DNA of 64,000 bases from Thermophilibacter gallinarum (GTDB lineage: Bacteria > Actinomycetota > Coriobacteriia > Coriobacteriales > Atopobiaceae). The notes under the pieces are model-generated. The model had not been told where the DNA came from, did not search any database, and was given only the letters and a program-made list of their open reading frames with translations. The position numbers were made by a program, and so were the translations under genes. Of the stretch, positions 26,862 to 33,780 are shown one piece after another. The stretch lies in assembly GCF_014982725.1 (NCBI RefSeq), contig NZ_JADCJZ010000002.1:62001-126000 (forward strand), in the 5' to 3' direction. Positions within the stretch are counted from its first letter, which is position 1, and each line of letters begins with the position of its first letter.

Positions 26862-27017
26862 TGTGGCACTTTTCTCGAGGTCTGTGCGGCAAACTGGCGG
26901 TGGACGCGTTCAGTGATGCTGGCGTCCCCACAAAACCCCAGTTGGGGCAGGGGTCTTCACCGCACGTGAAGAGCAGAACGGTCGGCAAGCCACACAGACC
27001 TCGCGAAAAGTGCCACA
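26862..27017. repeat. Long inverted repeat between convergent genes
   Basis: The arms 26862-26890 and 26989-27017 (starting TGTGGCACTTTTC) pair at 27 of 29 positions. The 98-base loop has its own small hairpin, CCCCA-GT-TGGGG. There is no ORF. It lies between the metal ATPase and nagZ, and could terminate transcription in both directions or make a structured RNA. Confidence 0.7.
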
Positions 27018-27065
27018 GCGGCCCTCCGAAACAGCCTTCGGTCTGGCAGGCCGAGCAGACAGACC

Positions 27066-28307
27066 CTACCCGAGGCGCCCCAGCTTGACGCGGAGGACGC
27101 GGGTCACGGACTCGTCGATGCGCGCCTCGGTGAGCTCGCCGGACCCGACCGCGTCGACGACGCCCTGGTGGGCGGCGACAAGGTCGGCGGGCATGAGCAC
27201 CATGTCGACGCCCGCGTCGATCGCCGCGACCGCGAGGCCGGCGGTGTCGAGCGCCGAGGTGGCCGCGCCCATCTCGAAGGAGTCGGTGATGACGATCCCC
27301 TCGTAGCCGAGCTCCTTGCGCAGCACGTCCGTGACCAGCTCGGAGGAGATCGAGGCGGGGTCGTCGTCGCCGGTGACCTCGGGCATGGAGAGGTGGCCCA
27401 CCATCACGAACGGCACGTCCTCCTCGATGGCGGCCTCGAAGGGGCGCAGCTCCTCCTCGCGGATCTCGTCGAGGGTCTTGTCGGAGTAGATGCTCTGGTC
27501 GTGGCTGTCCCCGACCGCGCCGCCGATGCCCGGGAAGTGCTTGGCCGAGCAGAGGATACCGGCGTCCGTGAAGCCGCGGACCTGAGCCGCCACCATCGGG
27601 GCCACCACGTCTGCCGTGGCGCCGAAGGAGCGCTGGCCCATCGTCCCGTCCGGGTTGTTGGCGATGTCCGCGTCGGGCGCGAAGTCCACGTTGAAGCCCA
27701 GGTACGTGAGGTACTGGCCGATGTAGGCGGCGGCGTCGTAGGCCTTGTCGGTGTCCCCCGTGGCGCCGATGTCGCACATGTCGCCCATGTCGTCCACGCC
27801 GAACGCGGAGTTGCCGGCGATGCGCGTGACCGTGCCGCCCTCCTCGTCCACGCACAGGAAGATGGGCAGGCCGTTGATCTCCTTGGCGTAGTCGCGCGTG
27901 TTGGAGAGCATCTTGCGCGTCTGGTCCGTGTCCGTGAGGTTGGCGCCGAAGTAGCAGATGCCGCCCACCGGACGCTCCGCGAGGGCCTTGCGCGTGGCCT
28001 CCCCCGCGGCGGTCTGCACGCTCACGCCGGTAACCGCCTCGGGGCGCACGACGAAGAGCTGCCAGACCTTCTCCTCCAGCGACATCTTGGCGAGCGCGGC
28101 CTCCACCTGCTGGGTCAGCGGGTCGACGGGCTCCGCCTCCGGGGCTTCCCCCTCGCCGGAGGGGCGGTCGCTCACGGTGGGTCCCTCGCCCGGCGTCTCG
28201 GATGCAGGCGCGCCCGAGCAGGCGCCCAGCGCCAGGGTCAGCGCGGCGCCGGCGGTGGCCAGCGCCTGGCGGCGGGTGATGGGCGCTTCGGTGCGGAGGT
28301 CAGACAT
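27066..28307 (-). CDS. nagZ: Exported beta-N-acetylhexosaminidase (GH3, NagZ-like) lipoprotein
   Basis: The 413-residue protein has a twin-arginine-like start (Arg12-Arg13) and a lipobox ending at Cys30 (LALGAC), so it is exported and lipid-anchored. An acidic Pro/Glu/Gly-rich linker follows to about residue 75, then a GH3 catalytic domain. NagZ signatures are KHFPG with catalytic His257 and the nucleophile Asp342 in ITDSFEMGA. It should release N-acetylglucosamine from cell-wall material or glycans outside the cell, unlike cytosolic NagZ of Gram-negatives. The start is ATG 28307 after AAGGGA, and a TATAAT box lies 32 bases upstream. Confidence 0.88.
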   Translation of the reverse strand: MSDLRTEAPITRRQALATAGAALTLALGACSGAPASETPGEGPTVSDRPSGEGEAPEAEPVDPLTQQVEAALAKMSLEEKVWQLFVVRPEAVTGVSVQTAAGEATRKALAERPVGGICYFGANLTDTDQTRKMLSNTRDYAKEINGLPIFLCVDEEGGTVTRIAGNSAFGVDDMGDMCDIGATGDTDKAYDAAAYIGQYLTYLGFNVDFAPDADIANNPDGTMGQRSFGATADVVAPMVAAQVRGFTDAGILCSAKHFPGIGGAVGDSHDQSIYSDKTLDEIREEELRPFEAAIEEDVPFVMVGHLSMPEVTGDDDPASISSELVTDVLRKELGYEGIVITDSFEMGAATSALDTAGLAVAAIDAGVDMVLMPADLVAAHQGVVDAVGSGELTEARIDESVTRVLRVKLGRLG

Positions 28308-28338
28308 GGCATCCCTTTCGTCGTCCTTCTGGCGTCCC

Positions 28339-28344
28339 ATTATA
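28339..28344 (-). promoter_or_regulatory. -10 box TATAAT of nagZ
   Basis: A consensus TATAAT on the minus strand lies 31 bases before the nagZ start codon. The -35 region is G/C-rich and not recognisable. Confidence 0.5.
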
Positions 28345-28491
28345 CGGGGCCTGAGAGGGCGCGCCCGCCTCGTCCTCCCTTCCTCAAGCTCGTGTGCACT
28401 ATTGCGCCTTTGATATCCAGGACACGCTCGCGTTTTCGCAGCTAGGCAAGCTGACGAGAAGAACGTCGGGTGCGCGGGGGCGCGGCGCGCC

Positions 28492-28497
28492 TATACT
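28492..28497 (+). promoter_or_regulatory. -10 box TATACT of the MFS gene
   Basis: TATACT lies 31 bases before the TTG start of the MFS gene, the same spacing as before the response regulator at 10598. Confidence 0.5.
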
Positions 28498-28528
28498 CGT
28501 CAGCGGAACACGCCACGGAAGGAGTCCC

Positions 28529-29728
28529 TTGTCGTCGAACGCCACCGGGCGGGCGGCCCGCAGCGAGCTGCCCCCGCTCCTGTTTCTGACCCTCGCCGCC
28601 TTTCTCCTCAACACCTCCGAGTTCGTACCCATCGGCCTGCTCACGGACATCGCCGCCGCGTTCTCGCTCACCGAGTCCGGCGCCGGCCTCATGATCTCCA
28701 TCTACGCGTGGGCGGTCGCGGCGCTCTCGCTGCCGCTCATGGTCGCCGCGAGCCGCATGCCCCCCAGGCGGCTCGTCCTGCTGGTGCTCGGCGTGTTCTG
28801 CGCGGGCCAGGTGGGGACGGCCGTGGCGCCCACCTTCGAGCTGGTGGTCGCCTCGCGCCTCGTGGTCGCCGCGGCGCACGCGGTCTTCTGGTCCGTGGCG
28901 TCGCCCTACGCGGTGCGCGTGGCCTCTCCCGAGCACGCCTCGCGGGCGCTGGGCATGATCGTCACCGGCACCTCGGTCGCGATGATCTTCGGGCTGCCGC
29001 TGGGACGTGCGCTCGGCCTCGCCCTCGGCTGGCGCATGACCTTCGTCGTGGTGGGCGCGGTCACGCTCGTCGTGGCGCTCGGGCTCGCGCTCACGTTCCC
29101 GCGGCTCTCCGCGGGCGAGCCGTTCACCCTCGCGCGCCTCCCGGAGCTCGGCCGCAACCGAGCCCTTCTCGGCATCTACCTGCTCACGATTCTCTACGCG
29201 ACCGGCTACTACGTCGCCTACAGCTACGTGGAGCCCTTCCTCGCGCAGGTCGCCGGGATGCCGGACGACCTCATCACCGTCGTGCTCTCCGTCTTCGGGG
29301 TGGCCGGCCTCGCGGGCAGCTGGCTCTTCGCGCGCCTCTTCGACGCGCATCGCACGGCCTACCTTCGCCTCACGATGTTCGGCGTCTCCGCGGCGCTGCT
29401 GCTGCTCGCCCCGCTCACCCCATGGGCGGCCGGTCCGGTGGCGGCATGCGTGCTCTGGGGCGTGTGCGCCACCTCGTTCAACGCCTGCGCGCAGGCCGAG
29501 GTGATCCGCGTCACCACCGAGGAGCAGTCGGCCGTCGCCATGTCGATCTTCTCCGGCCTGTTCAACGTTGGCATCGGCGGCGGGTCGATCGTCGGCGGGC
29601 TCGTCTGCGACACCCTCGGCGTGGGGGCCGTCGGCTACGTCGGCGGCGCGGTCGCGGCGGCCGGCACCCTGTGGTGCGCCCTCGGGCTCGGGAGGCTGCT
29701 CGGCGGCGCGGGCCGCGCGGGGGACTAG
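28529..29728 (+). CDS. MFS transporter, DHA1 (arabinose-efflux/multidrug) type
   Basis: The 399-residue protein has about twelve hydrophobic helices and the DHA1 features of AraJ/SotB-type exporters: an N-terminal LNTSEFVPIGLLTDIA segment and the intramembrane RLVVAAAHAVFW motif. It should export sugars or drugs by proton antiport; the substrate is unknown. I chose TTG 28529 because GGAAGGAG precedes it and a -10 lies upstream. Longer in-frame codons upstream overlap the promoter. Its stop overlaps the stop of the convergent ECF S-component gene by three bases. Confidence 0.83.
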   Translation: MSSNATGRAARSELPPLLFLTLAAFLLNTSEFVPIGLLTDIAAAFSLTESGAGLMISIYAWAVAALSLPLMVAASRMPPRRLVLLVLGVFCAGQVGTAVAPTFELVVASRLVVAAAHAVFWSVASPYAVRVASPEHASRALGMIVTGTSVAMIFGLPLGRALGLALGWRMTFVVVGAVTLVVALGLALTFPRLSAGEPFTLARLPELGRNRALLGIYLLTILYATGYYVAYSYVEPFLAQVAGMPDDLITVVLSVFGVAGLAGSWLFARLFDAHRTAYLRLTMFGVSAALLLLAPLTPWAAGPVAACVLWGVCATSFNACAQAEVIRVTTEEQSAVAMSIFSGLFNVGIGGGSIVGGLVCDTLGVGAVGYVGGAVAAAGTLWCALGLGRLLGGAGRAGD

Positions 29729-30264
29729 CGGGCGTCCGGGTAGCGCGGCTCCACCAGGCCGGCGCGCTCCAGGGCGGCGACCACCGGCACCACGACCACG
29801 AGCTGCAGCACGATGCCCGGCAGGCCCGTGAAGAACGAGCCCGTCACCCAGGCGGCGAGCGAGTACGAGCCGGCGGAGAATATCAGCGCCTGAAGCGCCC
29901 CGCTCACGAGCCGGCCGCAGAGCATGGCGCCGACGAGCGAGACGTAGAGGTCGAGCGCCAGGCGCCCGGTGCGCACGCGCGCGCCGAGCAGGCCCGAGAC
30001 GAGGCCGTAGGTCATGAGCTCGCAGGTCATGGCGGGAAGGACCGGCGCCGCGGGCATGCCGGTGAGCAGGCTGGAGATCACGGGCGCGAGAAGCCCGGCG
30101 GCGATGCCCGACGCGGAGCCGGCGACGAGGCCGCAGACGAGGACCGGGATGTGCATGGGCAGCCAGACGTTGCCGGCTCCGGGAAGCGCGTGGAAGGCCA
30201 TCGGGAGCACGATGCCGAGCGCGGCGCAGGTGGCGGTGACGACGACTCTCTTGACGGGGGTCAT
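29725..30264 (-). CDS. ECF transporter substrate-binding (S) component
   Basis: The 179-residue membrane protein has about six helices and the typical S-component pattern, with GAGNVWLPMHIPVLVCGL near residues 30-47 and TGMPAAPVLPAMTCELMTYGL at 68-88. It binds a vitamin or other micronutrient and delivers it through the shared energising module encoded directly upstream in the same operon. The substrate cannot be deduced from sequence. The ATG at 30264 overlaps the stop of the EcfT gene (ATGA), so synthesis is coupled. It is the last gene of the operon. Confidence 0.85.
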   Translation of the reverse strand: MTPVKRVVVTATCAALGIVLPMAFHALPGAGNVWLPMHIPVLVCGLVAGSASGIAAGLLAPVISSLLTGMPAAPVLPAMTCELMTYGLVSGLLGARVRTGRLALDLYVSLVGAMLCGRLVSGALQALIFSAGSYSLAAWVTGSFFTGLPGIVLQLVVVVPVVAALERAGLVEPRYPDAR

Positions 30265-30983
30265 GGGCGTTTCCTCTCTCTCGGGCACGCGGGGCGGGAC
30301 GAGACGCGGTAGCCGCGCGCCTCCATGGCGGCGGAGAGCTCGTCGGCGCGGCGGAATGCGGACACGAACACGGGAACGAGCAGCCGCACGTAGCTGACGG
30401 CGCGTTGCATGACACCACGCGCGGCGAAGTCGCCGCAGCGTATCGCCTGCGCGCGTGCGAGCAGGCGGCTCTCGCGCAGGAGCGTGGGCACGAACTGCAT
30501 GGTCACGCCAACGGCGAGCGCGGCGGTCTCCGTGGGAACGCCCAGGTGCGCGAGCGGGCGCAGCAGGGTGCGCACGCCGTCGGTGATCTGCTGGGGGCGC
30601 GTGGTCGCGGTGAGCAGCGAGCCGAGCACCACGACGAGTGCCGTGCGGACGACGACGCGCACGCCCTGGGCGACGCCCTCCCACGTCAGACGGGCGAGGC
30701 CGAGCTCGAGGACGGGCTCGGCGGACGAGAAGAACACCGCGTTGAGCGCCAGCACGGCGAGCAGGAACCAGCGAAGTCCCCAGAGGGCGTGCCCGGCGCG
30801 GGTCCACCCCACGCGCGAGACGGCGACGAGCGCGGCGACCGCGGCCGTCGCCATGGCGAGCTGGCCCGGGGTCGAGGCCAGCACCACGAGCACGACCGCA
30901 GTCGCGAACCCCGCGAGCTTGGCGGAGGCGGGCATGCGGTGCAGGGGCGAGTCCGCCCACACGTATGCGCTCGCGGACCTCAC
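30261..30983 (-). CDS. ecfT: ECF transporter transmembrane component EcfT
   Basis: The 240-residue protein has several membrane helices followed by the cytoplasmic coupling region, with ARAQAIRCGDF and the AxxARGYR motif (EARGYR near residue 223). These Ala-Arg-Gly elements dock into the two ATPases. It forms the core of the energy-coupling module in the membrane. A GTG start at 30983 overlaps the TGA of the preceding ATPase gene, and no better start is present. It is translationally coupled on both sides. Confidence 0.9.
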   Translation of the reverse strand: MRSASAYVWADSPLHRMPASAKLAGFATAVVLVVLASTPGQLAMATAAVAALVAVSRVGWTRAGHALWGLRWFLLAVLALNAVFFSSAEPVLELGLARLTWEGVAQGVRVVVRTALVVVLGSLLTATTRPQQITDGVRTLLRPLAHLGVPTETAALAVGVTMQFVPTLLRESRLLARAQAIRCGDFAARGVMQRAVSYVRLLVPVFVSAFRRADELSAAMEARGYRVSSRPACPRERKRP

Positions 30984-31789
30984 GGACGCCCCCTTCCGGC
31001 CATGATCGCCCCCGCGAGCTCGTCGGCGGTGAGCGGCGAGCCCGGGACCGAGACGCCCGCGCGGCGCAGGGCGCAGGCGGCTCGGGCGGCACAGGCCGGC
31101 TCGAGCCCGTGAGCACGCATGAGCGGGGCGTCGGCGAGGAGCTCGCGCGCGGCCCCGTCGAGCGTGACGCGGCCCTCCTCCAGGACGACCAGGCGGTCGG
31201 CGACCTCCGCGAGCGCGTTGGCGTCGTGGCTCGCCATGACGACCGTCGCCCCCGCGTCTGCCGCGGAGCGCACGGCGCGCAGACAGGCGCGGCGGGCACG
31301 GGGGTCCAGGCCGGCCGTGGGCTCGTCGAGCAGCAGCAGCGTCGGCCGCAGTGCCAGCACCGAGGCGATGGCCACGCGTCGCTGCTGCCCGCCGGAGAGC
31401 GACAGGGGCGAGCGACCGGCGAGCTCGTCGAGGGAGAGGCCCATGAGCGCGAGGGCGCGCGCGGCCCGCTCGCGTGCCTCGGGTGCGGGCACGCCCCGGA
31501 CGCACAGGCCGAAGGTGGTCTCGCGCTCGACCGTGGGCTCGAAGAACTGGCGCTCGGGCTGCTGGAAGACGAGGCCGACCTCGCCGGGGCCCTCCGGGCG
31601 CACGCGACCGGAGTCGGCCGGCGTCGCCCCCGCCATGACCTCGAGCAGCGTCGTCTTGCCGGAGCCGGTGCGGCCCATGAGCCCCGTGACGCCGCCCGAG
31701 AGCGCCAGCGAGACGTCGTCGAGCGCGCGGACCCTCTCGCCCGCCGACCCCTCGTATGAGAGGCATACGCCATCGAGCGTCAGTCGCAC
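30980..31789 (-). CDS. ecfA2: ECF transporter ATPase EcfA2
   Basis: The 269-residue ABC ATPase has Walker A GRTGSGKTT, Q-loop FQQPERQFF, signature LSGGQQRR, Walker B LLLLDEPTAGLD and switch His in MASHDANA. It pairs with the upstream EcfA1 to drive the ECF transporter. The start is GTG 31789, inside the last codons of ecfA1 (10-base overlap). The FQQPE+Q Q-loop is characteristic of ECF/cobalt-type ATPases. It is cytosolic and membrane-associated. Confidence 0.9.
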   Translation of the reverse strand: MRLTLDGVCLSYEGSAGERVRALDDVSLALSGGVTGLMGRTGSGKTTLLEVMAGATPADSGRVRPEGPGEVGLVFQQPERQFFEPTVERETTFGLCVRGVPAPEARERAARALALMGLSLDELAGRSPLSLSGGQQRRVAIASVLALRPTLLLLDEPTAGLDPRARRACLRAVRSAADAGATVVMASHDANALAEVADRLVVLEEGRVTLDGAARELLADAPLMRAHGLEPACAARAACALRRAGVSVPGSPLTADELAGAIMAGRGRP

Positions 31790-32604
31790 AGCGCGCTCAC
31801 CAGCCCCTCGACCGTGACCGGCGCGGGCCCGACCACGACCCCGGCCTCCTCGAGCTCGCGCCAGGCGCGAACCACGAGCGGCGGCTCCAGGCCGGCCCCC
31901 TCGAGCAGGGTCTCGTTCGCGAGGACGTCCTCGGGCGCGCCGTCGGCCGCGACCTCGCCGTCGCGCATGACCACGACGCGATCCGCACGGGCGGCGAGCT
32001 CCATGTCGTGGGTAATCCAGATCACGGTGGCGCCCCGCTCCTCGCGGGCGCGCGTCACGGCGCGGACGAGCTCGTCTCTGCCGCGCGGGTCGATCATGGA
32101 GGTCGCCTCGTCGAGCACGATGACGTCCGCGCTGCACGCGAGCACGCCGGCGAGGGCCACGCGCTGCTGCTGGCCGCCGGAGAGCGCGTGGACGTCGCGC
32201 CGCTCGAAGCCCGCGAGGCCCACGTCGGCGAGGGCCGACAGCGCCGCGTCCCGCGCGCCCTTCTCGTCCGCGCCGAAGTTGCGCGGCCCGAAGGCGACGT
32301 CCTCCCCCACCACGGAGGAGACGAACTGGTTCTCGGGGTTCTGGAAGACCATGCCGCACGCGCGGCGCAGCTCCCAGACGCGCGACTGGTCCGCCGCGTC
32401 GATCCCGGCGACGCGCAGCGCGCCCTCCTGCAGGGGGGCGAGGGCGTTGAGGTGCCGGGCGAGCGTGGTCTTTCCGGAGCCGTTCTCGCCGACTATGGCG
32501 ACGAGCTCGCCCGGGGACACGTCGAGCGAGACGTCGCACAGCGTGGGGCGACCCGGCACGTACGCATGGCTGACGCCGCGCGCCTCGACGGCTCTCTCGC
32601 CCAT
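31780..32604 (-). CDS. ecfA1: ECF transporter ATPase EcfA1
   Basis: The 274-residue ABC ATPase has Walker A GENGSGKTT, Q-loop FQNPENQFVSSVVGEDVAFG, signature LSGGQQQR, Walker B VIVLDEATSMID and the switch His of ITHDME. The FQNP+NQ motif is diagnostic of EcfA1/CbiO. It is the first gene of the operon ecfA1-ecfA2-ecfT-S, starts at ATG 32604 after GGAGGAGGGG, and has a TACAAT -10 box 39 bases upstream. Confidence 0.9.
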   Translation of the reverse strand: MGERAVEARGVSHAYVPGRPTLCDVSLDVSPGELVAIVGENGSGKTTLARHLNALAPLQEGALRVAGIDAADQSRVWELRRACGMVFQNPENQFVSSVVGEDVAFGPRNFGADEKGARDAALSALADVGLAGFERRDVHALSGGQQQRVALAGVLACSADVIVLDEATSMIDPRGRDELVRAVTRAREERGATVIWITHDMELAARADRVVVMRDGEVAADGAPEDVLANETLLEGAGLEPPLVVRAWRELEEAGVVVGPAPVTVEGLVSALCD

Positions 32605-32642
32605 CGCCCCTCCTCCGTCCCGCGACCGACACAGCGTCGACC

Positions 32643-32648
32643 ATTGTA
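32643..32648 (-). promoter_or_regulatory. -10 box TACAAT of the ECF operon
   Basis: A minus-strand TACAAT lies 38 bases before the ecfA1 start, with no clear -35. Confidence 0.45.
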
Positions 32649-32708
32649 GCGTGGACGGGACGTCGTCGCGCGGCGCCAGCCCGTCCGTCCCCTCGCGTCT
32701 CGCAGGGT

Positions 32709-32832
32709 GTGTGCACCTGCCCCGCAGGGTGTGTACACAGTTGCATGATTCATACGGTACCATGCGACCATGTTTCCGCAGCTCAGAAGCTTGGCGAGAA
32801 GAGCATCAACTTCGCAACCGTGTACACACCCT
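32709..32832. repeat. Three GTGTRCAC dyads in the ECF-xdh intergenic region
   Basis: GTGTGCAC (32709-32716), GTGTACAC (32731-32738) and GTGTACAC (32820-32827) are perfect 8-bp palindromes. The first two sit in a 22-base-phased direct repeat starting GCAGGGTGTGT. The second and third form the arms of a larger inverted repeat sharing AGGGTGTGTACACRGTTGC. A CTTCTCGCC-family copy (GGCGAGAAG, 32793-32801) lies in the loop. The other 230 bases of this gap show only promoters. Confidence 0.6.
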
Positions 32833-32965
32833 CGGAGGGGAGGGGGCGGGCGTCGTTGCACAGCGGCGGCCCCGCGTTATAGCATCGAATGTGCAACGCT
32901 GCGCGCGGCGACGCCATCCACCTGCGGTATCCTTAGCCCGTCACCGAGAAATCCAAGGAGGACCC

Positions 32966-33778
32966 GTGCTCACCTTCGAGAAGTACGTCCGCCCCGGCAG
33001 CGCGGCGCAGGCGCTGGAGCTCCTGAGGGAGAACCGCCAGGCCACGGTGATCGGCGGCATGATGTGGCTGCGCCTCGCCGACCGGACCTCGCCGCTGGGG
33101 ATCGACCTCGCGGGCTGTGGGCTCGACAAGGTCGAGGAGACCGAGGACGCCTTCCGCATCGGCGCGATGGTGACCCTGGGACAGCTCGAGAACCACGAGC
33201 GCTTCAAGGCCGCCACCTGCGGCATCTTCACCGAGGCCGTGCGCGACATCGTGGGCACGCAGTTCCGCAACCTCGCCACCGTGGGCGGCTCGCTCTACGC
33301 GCGCATGGGCTTCTCCGACATCGTCACGGCGCTGCTCGCGCTCGACACCGAGGTCGAGCTCGAGGGCGCGGGAACCATGCCCATCATCCCCTTCGTCGAG
33401 CGCGGGGCGAGAAACGACATCCTCACGCACGTCGTCGTGCGCAAGCACCGCTACCAGGCCGCCTTCGAGTCCGTCCGCAACGCCGCGACGGACTTCTCCG
33501 CGCTCAACGCGGCCGCGGCCTGCTGGCAGGGCTCCTGGCACGTCACCGTGGGCGCGCGCCCCAAGAAGGCCACGCTCGTCACCGGCGGCGAGCGGATCCC
33601 TCTGAGGCGCGACTTCTCGCCCGCTGAGCTCGACGCCGTCTGCGAGCTCGCCGAGAGCCTGGACTTTGGCGACGACCTGCGCGGCACCGCCGCGTGGCGC
33701 CGGGCCGTGGCGCCCGCACTCGTCCGTCGCGCCGTCGAGCGGGCTGCCAAGAAGCCCCGCGCAGAGAAGGAGGCCTAG
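32966..33778 (+). CDS. Molybdenum hydroxylase FAD-binding subunit (XdhB/CoxM-like)
   Basis: The 270-residue protein matches the FAD subunit of xanthine-dehydrogenase-like enzymes. It has an N-terminal flavin loop (TVIGGMMWL, in place of the usual GGTDL) and the conserved QFRNLATVGGSL at about 109-120, then a C-terminal CO-dehydrogenase-flavoprotein domain. It passes electrons between the iron-sulfur domain encoded next door and an acceptor. The start is GTG 32966 after AAGGAGG, and its stop is two bases before the next gene. The flavin loop is unusual, so FAD binding should be confirmed. Confidence 0.85.
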   Translation: MLTFEKYVRPGSAAQALELLRENRQATVIGGMMWLRLADRTSPLGIDLAGCGLDKVEETEDAFRIGAMVTLGQLENHERFKAATCGIFTEAVRDIVGTQFRNLATVGGSLYARMGFSDIVTALLALDTEVELEGAGTMPIIPFVERGARNDILTHVVVRKHRYQAAFESVRNAATDFSALNAAAACWQGSWHVTVGARPKKATLVTGGERIPLRRDFSPAELDAVCELAESLDFGDDLRGTAAWRRAVAPALVRRAVERAAKKPRAEKEA

Positions 33779-33780
33779 GG

